The notes beneath the pieces were generated by a model. The model did no database searches. It had not been told where the DNA came from and worked only from the letters and a program-made list of their open reading frames with translations. The position numbers and the translations under genes are program-made. This document shows, one piece after another, positions 8,197 through 15,549 of a DNA stretch of 32,087 nt. Origin of the DNA: HGM04593 sp045578665 (GTDB lineage Bacteria; Bacteroidota; Bacteroidia; Bacteroidales; Bacteroidaceae). Location of the stretch: the NCBI GenBank assembly GCA_045578665.1, contig JAZNKR010000116.1:1-32087 (forward strand), in the 5' to 3' direction. How positions within the stretch are numbered: the stretch's first letter is position 1; each line of letters starts with the position of its first letter.

Positions 8197-9111
8197 ATGA
8201 ATAGAAGACAATTTCTCACAAACTCAATATGTGGCGCTGCATCTGTAGCGGTAACAGCTTCCGGAGCATCAGTTCTTGCGTCTTGCTCGGGCGTAGCAAA
8301 AGAAGAGAAGAAAGCTACGGAACTCCGCATCTCGTTCCAGGAGGGTATAGCTCCCGGTAACAACCTCAACGAAAAGCTCGACTACATGGAGAGCATGGGT
8401 ATTGTAGGTTTTGAACCCGGTGGTGGCAACCTTGCAGGCAGAGTCAACGAAATACAGCAGGCTCTTTCGGGTCGCAACATCAAGGTTTCGGCTATCTGTG
8501 CCGGTTTTAGAGGCTTCATCCTTGCCGAGGACGCAAACGTAAAAGCTGAATTCGACTCAACGATGCGCGATATCATTGCAGCAGCAGGCGAGATTGGTTC
8601 AACAGGTGTAATCATGGTGCCTGCATTCAACTGGCAGAGCCCCTGCAAACCCCACACCCTGGAGACACGTCAGTATCTCTGCGAACAGTTGCACGAGCTT
8701 GGCGAGTATGCACTTAAGCAAAACACCACAATTATCCTTGAACCGCTCAACCGCAGAGAGGCACACTACCTGAGACAGGTGGCAGACGCTGCGGCAATCT
8801 GCCGCGACTCCAAGAGCGCAGGTGTAAAGTGCATGGGTGACTTCTGGCACATGCAGGAGGAGACATCGGACTACGCAGCATTTATGGCAGCAGGTAAAGA
8901 TTATCTCCAGCATGTACACATCGCAAGCCGTGGTCGTCGCATAATGCCCGGCGAGGATGGCGAGGTCGACAACTATGTTCAGGGCTTCCGCGCACTCAAA
9001 GAGCTCGAATATCCTTACTACGTAAGCTTCGAGTGCGGAACAAAAGGCGACAGAAACCAAACAGTGAAAGCTGCCGTTGAGCTGATGCGCGCACAGTGGG
9101 AACAAGCATAA
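8197..9111 (+). CDS. Tat-exported lipoprotein, sugar phosphate isomerase/epimerase family
   Basis: 304 residues. Twin-arginine signal (NRRQFLT, arginines 3-4) and a lipobox (LASC, Cys30). The body is a xylose-isomerase-like TIM barrel (AP endonuclease 2 superfamily). Likely metal ligands are visible in IILEPLNRRE (Glu), CMGDFWHM (Asp, His), HVHIASRGRR (His) and SFECG (Glu). The reaction is unknown. Members of this fold next to Gfo/Idh/MocA and DUF1080 genes act on keto-sugars as isomerases, epimerases or hydratase/lyases. It starts 22 bases after the oxidoreductase, so the two are almost certainly co-transcribed and co-exported. Confidence 0.88.
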   Translation: MNRRQFLTNSICGAASVAVTASGASVLASCSGVAKEEKKATELRISFQEGIAPGNNLNEKLDYMESMGIVGFEPGGGNLAGRVNEIQQALSGRNIKVSAICAGFRGFILAEDANVKAEFDSTMRDIIAAAGEIGSTGVIMVPAFNWQSPCKPHTLETRQYLCEQLHELGEYALKQNTTIILEPLNRREAHYLRQVADAAAICRDSKSAGVKCMGDFWHMQEETSDYAAFMAAGKDYLQHVHIASRGRRIMPGEDGEVDNYVQGFRALKELEYPYYVSFECGTKGDRNQTVKAAVELMRAQWEQA

Positions 9112-9117
9112 CCGGAT

Positions 9118-10317
9118 ATGCTTACCCGACGCAGTAAACAAACAACAATACGCTGTACCTGCCTACTGTTGGCAGGTACAGCGTTGCAGTTATCAGTGGG
9201 GGCAATCGACCCCTCTTTTCTCGCTCATCCATGGGGGTTGATAGCTGCAGCAAACTATCTCTATCTGCTCATTTTCCTGGCACTGAACAAGGAAAAATAC
9301 AGATGGACCGAGTGGCTGTGCAGTCGCGATGCATATATCTCTTCCATAGCTTCGATGCTTGTGCTCACACTGCTCTTCGGTCTCATAAGGCAGGATGGCA
9401 ATCCCGTCGGTGTGGTCGGGTTTCTCGGATTCACACAGATGAAGAACTCGTGGATATTCAATATCTTCCTCTTTCAGCTTATGACGGTCTTAGGGATGAG
9501 GGTGGTCGAAGAGATCCGCAATTTCCAGAAACGCAGGTTGCCGATAACAGTGATACACCTTTCATTCTTCCTTATATTGGCTGCCGCCATATTCGGCAGC
9601 GGAGACAAGATGCGTGTAACGGTTACATCCGTTCAGGGAGAGCCGACAAACAGGGCGGTGATGAAAGACGGTAGAGTGGTGGCACTGCCATTTACATCGA
9701 GACTCAAGAAATTCACAATGGAGGAGTATCCGCCGCATATCCACTTGTACTCTGCCGACAACCTTACAAAAGAGTATGTGGCAATAGAGAAGAAAGGAGA
9801 TGAGGGTAAAATAGGAATATGGCAGGTGGAGTGTACCGAATATATCGAAATGGCAGGAAAGAAACCCGACGAGGCACACTACCTCTCCATGAATCATGTC
9901 GGGGCAACCACCGCAGTCTACCTGAAGGCTACTGATGGACGGCACTCCGTAGAGGGGTGGGTGAGCTGCGGCAGTCATATATTCCCTGCCACTACACTTC
10001 AGCTTCCCGACAGTGCAATGTTGGTGATGCCGCCACGCGAGGCAAAGAAATACCTCTCGCAGATGGAGGTCGACGAAAATGGGGATAAGAGAGGAATTGA
10101 AATCTCCGTAAACCATCCGGCGACCGTGGGTTCCTGGAAAATATATCAGTCTGCCTACGACCGCACACGTGGCAAGTGGAGCACGGTTACTGTGCTCGAA
10201 TGCGTGAAGGACGGTTGGTACCCTGTCGTCGAAATAGCCATGTGGGTATCAATGGTTGTCGGAGTGTTGATGTTCGTCTTCGGTAACAGACAAAGAAAAG
10301 AGGAGGAGAAACAATGA
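9118..10317 (+). CDS. resB: cytochrome c biogenesis protein ResB (CcsB)
   Basis: 399-residue polytopic membrane protein of the System II (Ccs) heme-ligation complex. Membrane segments lie at roughly 12-28, 38-55, 73-90, 112-128, 143-160 and 370-392. A large extracytoplasmic domain spans about 165-365. Family-typical features are LLLAGTALQLSVGAIDPS at the first segment, the conserved His in VIHLSFFLILAAAIFG and the NHPATVGSWKIYQSAYD motif before the last segment. With CcsA it delivers and attaches heme to CxxCH motifs, and the only visible client here is the operon's first gene. It starts 6 bases after the isomerase gene, and its stop overlaps the ccsA start (ATGA). The first codons contain a perfect hairpin (9150-9184). 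Confidence 0.85.
   Translation: MLTRRSKQTTIRCTCLLLAGTALQLSVGAIDPSFLAHPWGLIAAANYLYLLIFLALNKEKYRWTEWLCSRDAYISSIASMLVLTLLFGLIRQDGNPVGVVGFLGFTQMKNSWIFNIFLFQLMTVLGMRVVEEIRNFQKRRLPITVIHLSFFLILAAAIFGSGDKMRVTVTSVQGEPTNRAVMKDGRVVALPFTSRLKKFTMEEYPPHIHLYSADNLTKEYVAIEKKGDEGKIGIWQVECTEYIEMAGKKPDEAHYLSMNHVGATTAVYLKATDGRHSVEGWVSCGSHIFPATTLQLPDSAMLVMPPREAKKYLSQMEVDENGDKRGIEISVNHPATVGSWKIYQSAYDRTRGKWSTVTVLECVKDGWYPVVEIAMWVSMVVGVLMFVFGNRQRKEEEKQ
9150..9184 (+). other. perfect hairpin inside the start of resB
   Basis: Perfect 14-base arms (ACGCTGTACCTGCC 9150-9163; complement 9171-9184) with a 7-base loop. It occupies codons about 11-22 of resB and therefore encodes part of the first membrane segment. No T-tract follows. 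It could act on translation or transcript stability within the operon. Confidence 0.7.
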
Positions 10318-11093
10318 ACTGGGAAACATTTATCTACTATGCCATAGCATCGGTTGTCGTTTGGATAACAGGAACAGTGGCTGCATTCCGTGGTGGCAGA
10401 AAGGCGGCAATAGCCCTGTCTGTGGCTGGCTCGCTCATCTTCTTTGTGTTCATAGCCGGAATGTGGAGCTCGCTCGGACGACCGCCGCTCAGAACAATGG
10501 GCGAAACCCGCCTCTGGTACTCATTCTTCTTGTCTGTGATAGGTGTAGCTCTCTACGCGAAATATCGTTACAGCTGGATGCTCGCCTTCAGCACGCTGAT
10601 GTCCACGGTATTTATCTGTGTCAACGTGTTGAAGCCCGAAATCCACAGTACGACTCTTATGCCGGCTTTGCAGAGCCCGTGGTTTGTCCCTCATGTGATA
10701 GTGTATATGTTCTCATATGCCATGATGGGGGCTGCGACAATTTTTGCAATATATCTGTGGATGCGGAAAAATCCCGATGTGGTTTCAGATAAGGAATTTT
10801 CTGTATGCGACAGCCTTGTGCGTGTGGGTTGGGTGTTTCTTACACTCGGCATGACAATGGGTGCACTTTGGGCAAAAGAGGCATGGGGCGATTATTGGAC
10901 ATGGGACCCCAAGGAGACATGGGCATTTGCAACGTGGCTCAGCTATCTGCTCTATCTCCATCTTCGTCCAGCCAACCGCAATGAAAACATTTTGTTTGCA
11001 CTGTTGCTCTTTTCGTTCATACTTTTGCAGATGTGCTGGTGGGGTATAAATTTCCTACCGTCGGCAAAAGGTGCAAGCATACATGTATATTGA
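10314..11093 (+). CDS. ccsA: cytochrome c biogenesis protein CcsA (heme handling, ResC)
   Basis: 259 residues, mostly membrane segments. It carries the diagnostic tryptophan-rich WWD-type motif (WGDYWTWDPKETW, residues 191-203) that presents heme on the outer face. Candidate axial histidines flank it (PWFVPH, His127; LYLHLR, His216). With ResB it forms the System II cytochrome c synthetase. The start overlaps the resB stop (ATGA), indicating translational coupling. It is the last gene of the first operon; a new promoter follows before tatA. Confidence 0.93.
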   Translation: MNWETFIYYAIASVVVWITGTVAAFRGGRKAAIALSVAGSLIFFVFIAGMWSSLGRPPLRTMGETRLWYSFFLSVIGVALYAKYRYSWMLAFSTLMSTVFICVNVLKPEIHSTTLMPALQSPWFVPHVIVYMFSYAMMGAATIFAIYLWMRKNPDVVSDKEFSVCDSLVRVGWVFLTLGMTMGALWAKEAWGDYWTWDPKETWAFATWLSYLLYLHLRPANRNENILFALLLFSFILLQMCWWGINFLPSAKGASIHVY

Positions 11094-11159
11094 GCAGGAA
11101 CGGCGATGTCGGATTTATGTGGTGATGGAATATTTTTTTTCTCAGACGCCCGTTATTTC

Positions 11160-11190
11160 TTTGTATTTATAAAAAAAAACAGTAACTTAG
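11160..11190 (+). promoter_or_regulatory. promoter of the tatA operon
   Basis: -33 TTTG (11160-11163) and -7 TAACTTAG (11183-11190, one mismatch to TAnnTTTG) are separated by 19 bases, the spacing expected for the Bacteroidetes primary sigma factor. The leader to tatA would be about 80 bases. Confidence 0.5.
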
Positions 11191-11275
11191 CCGATTGTAA
11201 AGAGTCTCGCTCGTATCAGAGGAGCGGCGGGGCATCGAAAAGACTAAACCAACATAAACAATAAAACAAAAAATA

Positions 11276-11482
11276 ATGGACAACTTGCTTTTTTTAGGTA
11301 ACATCGGCGGTACAGAAATCATCATCATCGCCATAATTATACTTCTGCTTTTCGGTGGCAAGAAGATTCCCGAACTCATGCAGGGATTGGGTAAAGGTGT
11401 AAAGAGTTTCAAGAAAGGAATGAAAGACATTGAAGACGACATCGAGAACTGCGACAAGGACGATAACAAGAAAATTTCATAA
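11276..11482 (+). CDS. tatA: twin-arginine translocase subunit TatA/TatE
   Basis: 68 residues: a short N-terminal membrane helix (about 12-26, EIIIIAIIILLLFGG), the conserved hinge FGGKKIPEL at 26-34 and an amphipathic helix (KGVKSFKKGMKD), with a charged tail. This is the full architecture of TatA, which forms the membrane pore or weakening patch for folded Tat substrates. It is placed immediately upstream of a Tat substrate, with tatC about 4.1 kb downstream. No separate tatB is visible, consistent with a minimal TatAC system. Confidence 0.95.
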   Translation: MDNLLFLGNIGGTEIIIIAIIILLLFGGKKIPELMQGLGKGVKSFKKGMKDIEDDIENCDKDDNKKIS

Positions 11483-11512
11483 CTATATTACAAACCCCAA
11501 AACAATTTTACT

Positions 11513-12988
11513 ATGTCAAACGAAATGTCAAGAAGGAAGTTCCTTCAGAGCGGTGCAGCTGCTGCCATAGGTCTTGCAGTAGTACCTAATACCGTATTGG
11601 GTAAAGATTTCGGACATACAGCTCCAAGTGATAAACTCAATATTTTAGGTGTCGGTATCGGCGGACGCGGTTCTTCTGTTCTTCGCGACCTCGAGTCAGA
11701 GAACATCATCGGTCTTTGCGACGTAGACTGGAAATACGCAAAGCACGTATTCGACCGTTACCCCAATGCAAAGAGATATAAGGACTATCGTAAGATGTAC
11801 GATGAGATGTTCAAGGATGCAGATGCCGTAATGGTAGCTACAGCCGACCACACTCACGCAATCATCGCAGCCGAGGCTATCCAGGCAGGCAAGCACGTAT
11901 ATGTAGAGAAACCTCTTACTCACACAGTATACGAGTCTCGTCTTCTCACCAATCTTGCAAAGAAATACAAAGTTGCAACACAGATGGGTAACCAGGGTGC
12001 ATCACACGAGGGTGTACGCAAGGTATGCGACTGGATCTGGAACGGCGAAATCGGCGACATCACTCGCGTTGATACATTCACCGACCGTCCTATCTGGCCT
12101 CAGGGTCTTGAGCGTCCCGAAAAGGTAGACAAAGTGCCCAAGACATTGGATTGGGATCTCTTCATCGGTCCGGCAAAATTCCGTCCCTACAACTCAATCT
12201 ACTCGCCCTGGAACTGGCGCGGATGGTGGGACTTCGGTACAGGTGCACTCGGTGATATGGCTTGCCACATCCTTCACCCTGTATTCAAGAGCTTGAAGCT
12301 CAAGTATCCCACAAAGGTAGAGGGTAGCTCAACTATGTTGCTCAACGAGTGTGCTCCCAACGCACAGTTCGTACACTACACATTCCCCCAGCGCGACAAC
12401 ATGCCTAAGTTAGCAATGCCCGAGGTTGATGTATATTGGTACGATGGTGGTCTTCTCCCCGAGCGTCCCGCAGGTCTTCCCGCAGGCAAGAACCTCAACG
12501 ACGCAGGTGGTGCAGCAATCTTCTACGGTACAAAGGATACACTTATCTGTGGTTGCTACGGTCGTAACCCCTACCTCTTGTCAGGTCGCGTGCCCAATGC
12601 ACCCAAGCTCCACCGCGAGATTACACTCTCACACGGTCAGGACTGGATTCGTGCTTGTAAGGAGAACCCCGAAAACCGCACAATGTCTGCATCGGACTTC
12701 AGCGAAGCAGGACCTTTCAACGAAATGGTAGTAATGGGTGTACTCGCAGTACGTCTGCAGTCTCTCAACCGCGTATTGGAGTGGGACGGCGAGAACATGC
12801 GCTTCACAAACATCCCCGAGGATGCAACAATCCGCTCAATCATAAAGGACGGTTTCAGCATCAAGGACGGACACCCCACATTCAACAAGACATGGACAGA
12901 GCCCGTAAATGCAAACGCATTTGCTCAGGAACTCATCAAGCACACCTACCGCGACGGTTGGAAGTTGCCCGAAATGCCCAAATTCTAA
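11513..12988 (+). CDS. Tat-exported Gfo/Idh/MocA oxidoreductase
   Basis: 491 residues. Twin-arginine signal SRRKFLQ (arginines 7-8) with a hydrophobic core ending near VLG at 28-30. No lipobox is seen, so it is probably a soluble periplasmic protein. Rossmann motif LGVGIGGRGSS (45-55), Asp70 after the second strand (GLCDVDW) and EKP at 132-134 (VYVEKPLTH). The long C-terminal half (WNWRGWWDFGTGALGDMACH) is typical of the larger Tat-dependent subfamily found next to DUF1080 genes. It is expected to oxidise a sugar hydroxyl, often C3, with a tightly bound NAD(P). It follows tatA by 30 bases and precedes the DUF1080 gene. It is only distantly similar to the oxidoreductase at 6813, so this is not a recent duplication. 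Confidence 0.92.
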   Translation: MSNEMSRRKFLQSGAAAAIGLAVVPNTVLGKDFGHTAPSDKLNILGVGIGGRGSSVLRDLESENIIGLCDVDWKYAKHVFDRYPNAKRYKDYRKMYDEMFKDADAVMVATADHTHAIIAAEAIQAGKHVYVEKPLTHTVYESRLLTNLAKKYKVATQMGNQGASHEGVRKVCDWIWNGEIGDITRVDTFTDRPIWPQGLERPEKVDKVPKTLDWDLFIGPAKFRPYNSIYSPWNWRGWWDFGTGALGDMACHILHPVFKSLKLKYPTKVEGSSTMLLNECAPNAQFVHYTFPQRDNMPKLAMPEVDVYWYDGGLLPERPAGLPAGKNLNDAGGAAIFYGTKDTLICGCYGRNPYLLSGRVPNAPKLHREITLSHGQDWIRACKENPENRTMSASDFSEAGPFNEMVVMGVLAVRLQSLNRVLEWDGENMRFTNIPEDATIRSIIKDGFSIKDGHPTFNKTWTEPVNANAFAQELIKHTYRDGWKLPEMPKF

Positions 12989-13009
12989 TTTAAAGAAAAA
13001 CATTAACAG

Positions 13010-13037
13010 CACTCTTCTGCCTGCGGGCAGAAGAGTG
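13010..13037 (+). other. intra-operon hairpin between oxidoreductase and DUF1080 genes
   Basis: Perfect 12-base arms (CACTCTTCTGCC 13010-13021; complement 13026-13037) with a TGCG loop. It is followed by TATAGATTTA rather than a T-run, and the next start codon is 20 bases downstream. It is more likely a transcript-stabilising or attenuating stem than a full terminator. Confidence 0.6.
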
Positions 13038-13056
13038 TATAGATTTATACAGCACA

Positions 13057-13809
13057 ATGAAAAAAATCTTCAAAACAGTAGCGTGCGCCATAGTATGCGC
13101 ACTCATCGCATCATGCGGCGGTTCACAGAAGGCTGACGATGCAAACACAATAGTTCTTTTCGACGGTACAAGCCTCGACGGTTGGAGAGGTTATGGCAAA
13201 GATCATGTTCCCTCACGTTGGACAATCGAAGACGGTTGCTTGAAGTTCTCAGGCTCAGGCGGCGGCGAGGCACAGACAGGCGAGGGTGGCGACATCATCT
13301 TTGCAGCACAGAAGTTCAAAAACTTCGAGCTCGAACTCGAGTGGAAGATTTCTAAGGGCGGTAACTCAGGTATCTTCTATCTTGCACAGGAGATTCCCGG
13401 CAAGCCCATCTACATCTCAGCTCCTGAGTGCCAGGTTCTCGATAACGAGAATCACCCCGATGCAAAGTTGGGTAAGGACGGCAACCGTCAGTCTTCATCA
13501 CTCTACGACATGATTCCCGCTAAGCCCCAAAACGCAAAACCCGCAGGCGAGTGGAACAAAGTGAAGATTATGGTTTACAAAGGCACAGTTGTTCACTATC
13601 AGAACGACGAGGTTGTTCTTGAGTACCACTTGTGGACACCCCAGTGGACAGAAATGTTGCAGGCATCAAAATTCTCTGAGGAGAGATGGCCCGATGCATT
13701 CGCACTTCTCAACAACTGCGGTGGCGAGGCGCGCGAAGGTTACATCGGTTTCCAGGATCATGGCGACGATGTATGGTTCCGCAATATCAAGGTTAAGGTT
13801 CTTGAATAA
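13057..13809 (+). CDS. DUF1080 (3-keto-disaccharide hydrolase family) lipoprotein
   Basis: 250 residues. A Sec lipoprotein signal (lipobox IASC, Cys20) precedes a concanavalin A-like beta-sandwich of the PF06439 family. Landmarks are VLFDGTSLDGWRG (about 33-45), GGNSGIFYL (about 106-114), ECQVLDNENHPDAK (about 129-142), GEWNKVKI and the C-terminal GYIGFQDHGDDVWFRNIKV. Characterised relatives cleave glycosides whose C3 hydroxyl has been oxidised to a ketone. That fits the preceding exported oxidoreductase as supplier of the substrate. Codon choice matches the neighbours. Confidence 0.9.
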   Translation: MKKIFKTVACAIVCALIASCGGSQKADDANTIVLFDGTSLDGWRGYGKDHVPSRWTIEDGCLKFSGSGGGEAQTGEGGDIIFAAQKFKNFELELEWKISKGGNSGIFYLAQEIPGKPIYISAPECQVLDNENHPDAKLGKDGNRQSSSLYDMIPAKPQNAKPAGEWNKVKIMVYKGTVVHYQNDEVVLEYHLWTPQWTEMLQASKFSEERWPDAFALLNNCGGEAREGYIGFQDHGDDVWFRNIKVKVLE

Positions 13810-13828
13810 TACAGAATGTTAAAACTAA

Positions 13829-13868
13829 ATAGTTCGTTGGCAAGCGCGTATGCTTGCCAACGAACTAT
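13829..13868 (+). other. perfect 17-base hairpin directly upstream of the second isomerase gene
   Basis: Arms at 13829-13845 (ATAGTTCGTTGGCAAGC) and 13852-13868 are exactly complementary, with a 6-base loop. The stem ends only 8 bases before the ATG at 13877, where a ribosome would bind. No T-tract follows. Candidate for control of downstream translation or for transcript protection. Confidence 0.7.
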
Positions 13869-13876
13869 GCATATAA

Positions 13877-14770
13877 ATGATTATTATGATACGCAAAATT
13901 ATGTGCGCACTGTTGCTCACAGGCGCTGTTTTCACATCGTGCACAACAGATAAGTGCTGCGCACCCAAAAAAGAGATAGGTATACAGCTTTACTCCATCC
14001 GCGACACCATCCACAGAGCAGGCTATCAGCTCGACTCAATTTTCAAAGGACTCGCCGAGATGGGATACACAAGCTTCGAGGCAGCCAACTATAGCAACGG
14101 TAAGTTCTACGGCAAGACACCCGAAGAGTTCAAGGCGATAGCAGAGAAATATGGTCTCACTCCCATATCATCACACTGCAACAGAAACCTTACAGCCGAG
14201 GAGCTTGCAGCTGGCGACTTCACCGAAGGTCTCAAATGGTGGGAGCAGGCAATCGCCGACCACAAAGCTGCAGGCATGAAGTATATTGTAAACCCCTGGC
14301 AGAACCGTCCCGGCACATTGGCAGAGTTGAAAACAATCTGCGACTACTTCAATGAGATTGGTAAAATGTGTAATGCTGCCGGTATCAAATACGGCTACCA
14401 CAACCACTCACACGAAATGGTAAACGTAGAGGATCGCGTGATGCTCGAATACATGATAGAGAACACAGTTCCTGAAAATGTCTTCTATGAGCTCGATGTC
14501 TATTGGACAGTGATGGGTAAAAAATCACCCGTTGAGTTCTTCGAAAAATATCCCGGTCGCTTCACCATGCTCCACATCAAGGACCACCGCGAAGTGGGCC
14601 AGAGCGGTATGGTAGGCTTCGACGCTATCTTCAAGAATGTAGAAAAGGCCGGTGTTAAGGATATCATCGTTGAGATCGAAGGTTGCAAAGGTACTACAAT
14701 GGATGGCGCAAAGGTCAGCATCGACTATTTGCTTGATGCATCATTCGTTCCTGCTACATACGGAAAATAA
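13877..14770 (+). CDS. sugar phosphate isomerase/epimerase-family lipoprotein
   Basis: 297 residues. Sec lipoprotein signal with lipobox FTSC, followed by an unusual cysteine cluster (TDKCCAPKK). The body is a xylose-isomerase-like TIM barrel: IGIQLYSIRDT (start of barrel), GYHNHSHE (His/Glu), FYELDVYW (Asp), LHIKDHREV (His) and VEIEGCKG (Glu), consistent with a metal-dependent sugar isomerase, epimerase or hydratase. It is distant from the isomerase at 8197, which has a Tat signal instead. It is last in the tatA operon, closed by the terminator at 14799. ATG 13886 is an alternative start and leaves the lipoprotein signal intact. Confidence 0.88.
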   Translation: MIIMIRKIMCALLLTGAVFTSCTTDKCCAPKKEIGIQLYSIRDTIHRAGYQLDSIFKGLAEMGYTSFEAANYSNGKFYGKTPEEFKAIAEKYGLTPISSHCNRNLTAEELAAGDFTEGLKWWEQAIADHKAAGMKYIVNPWQNRPGTLAELKTICDYFNEIGKMCNAAGIKYGYHNHSHEMVNVEDRVMLEYMIENTVPENVFYELDVYWTVMGKKSPVEFFEKYPGRFTMLHIKDHREVGQSGMVGFDAIFKNVEKAGVKDIIVEIEGCKGTTMDGAKVSIDYLLDASFVPATYGK

Positions 14771-14798
14771 TATTCTTTGCTGAAATATTATAGCTTCT

Positions 14799-14842
14799 CC
14801 CCATCCTAAAGAACACAAGTTCTAAGGATGGGGAAACTTTTT
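14799..14842 (+). terminator. rho-independent terminator of the tatA-isomerase operon
   Basis: CCCCATCC (14799-14806) pairs with GGATGGGG (14826-14833), and the inner TAAAGAAC/GTTCTAA bases extend the stem. The tail AAACTTTTTT follows. It lies 29 bases after the isomerase stop, a textbook layout, and separates tatC from the upstream operon. Confidence 0.88.
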
Positions 14843-14941
14843 TAAAGGAATGTATTTTTCAAATATTGGTGTCCGGTAAATTTTTATCCTGTTTATGTTT
14901 TGAACTCCTCCGTCTTCAAAAAACTTCGTTTTTCGAATCCA

Positions 14942-15027
14942 CCTCCTCTTCAAGAGGAGGAATGTAAATAGCCGAAAATCATTTGTTTATATTCTCCCTC
15001 TTTGAAGAGGGAGTCCCCGCAGGGGGA
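14942..15027. repeat. REP-like palindrome cluster
   Basis: Three adjacent palindromes: CCTCCTCTT-C-AAGAGGAGG (14942-14960), CTCCCTCTT-TG-AAGAGGGAG (14994-15013) and TCCCC-GCAG-GGGGA (15014-15027). From memory, similar clusters are scattered between genes in many Bacteroidota genomes. No nearby REP-associated transposase was seen. Confidence 0.6.
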
Positions 15028-15202
15028 GGGCGTTGTCTGTTCCTATTGTATGGCAATAATATTTCCTCCGCGAGATTGTACTCGCTGTGAAATATCCAAA
15101 CAAGATTGATATTATTGGCTTCGCCGAAGCTCTATTTCACTCGTTGGAAATAAAAGTTCACTTTTATTCACTCGTTTGTACGAACTTTGGTTCATTTGTT
15201 AG

Positions 15203-15541
15203 TATCTTTGCCGTTCCGGCGAAGATAGGATGCGGCTCGGAATAAAAAAACAAGTGAACTTGATTTTTTCTTCTCTCGCCTTTCACTATCTTTGCGGTAA
15301 ACCGCGAAGATACACCGCACTCGCTGTGAAATATCCAAGCAAGCTTGATATTATTTCGCTCGTTTGTGAGTATCTTTGCAGTAAACTGCGAAGATAGGAT
15401 GCGGTTCGGAATAAAAAATTCAAGCGAGCTTGATTTTTTCTTCTCTCACCTTTCACTATCTTTGCGGTAAACCGCGAAGATACACCGCACTCGCTGTGAA
15501 AAACATCGAAGTAAACTTCATGTTTTTCGCTCGTTTGTGAG
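15203..15541. repeat. tandem array of covarying hairpin units (about 170-base period)
   Basis: Four hairpins of the type TATCTTTGCnGT...ACnGCGAAGATA lie at 15203-15227, 15287-15312, 15371-15396 and 15457-15482, spaced 84-86 bases. Alternate hairpins are flanked by the same sequences, so the repeating unit holds two hairpins (period 168-171). Between them are further stems at 15251-15262 and 15420-15433, and at 15330-15352 and 15499-15527. Stem bases differ between copies but remain paired. Confidence 0.85.
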
Positions 15542-15549
15542 TATCTTTG
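15542..15549 (+). promoter_or_regulatory. -7 box of the tatC promoter within the last repeat half-unit
   Basis: TATCTTTG matches TAnnTTTG and is the left half of a fifth repeat hairpin whose right half is absent. It lies 29 bases before the tatC ATG. The -33 region is only a T-rich run (about 15522-15527). Confidence 0.45.

Noticed and set aside
5238..11093. nrfHA nitrite reductase operon
   Set aside because: No pentaheme NrfA-like gene is present; only the NrfH-like heme module and resB-ccsA resemble such an operon.
15203..15541. CRISPR array
   Set aside because: The repeats are palindromic, separated by sequences that themselves repeat, and number only four. There are no unique spacers and no cas genes.
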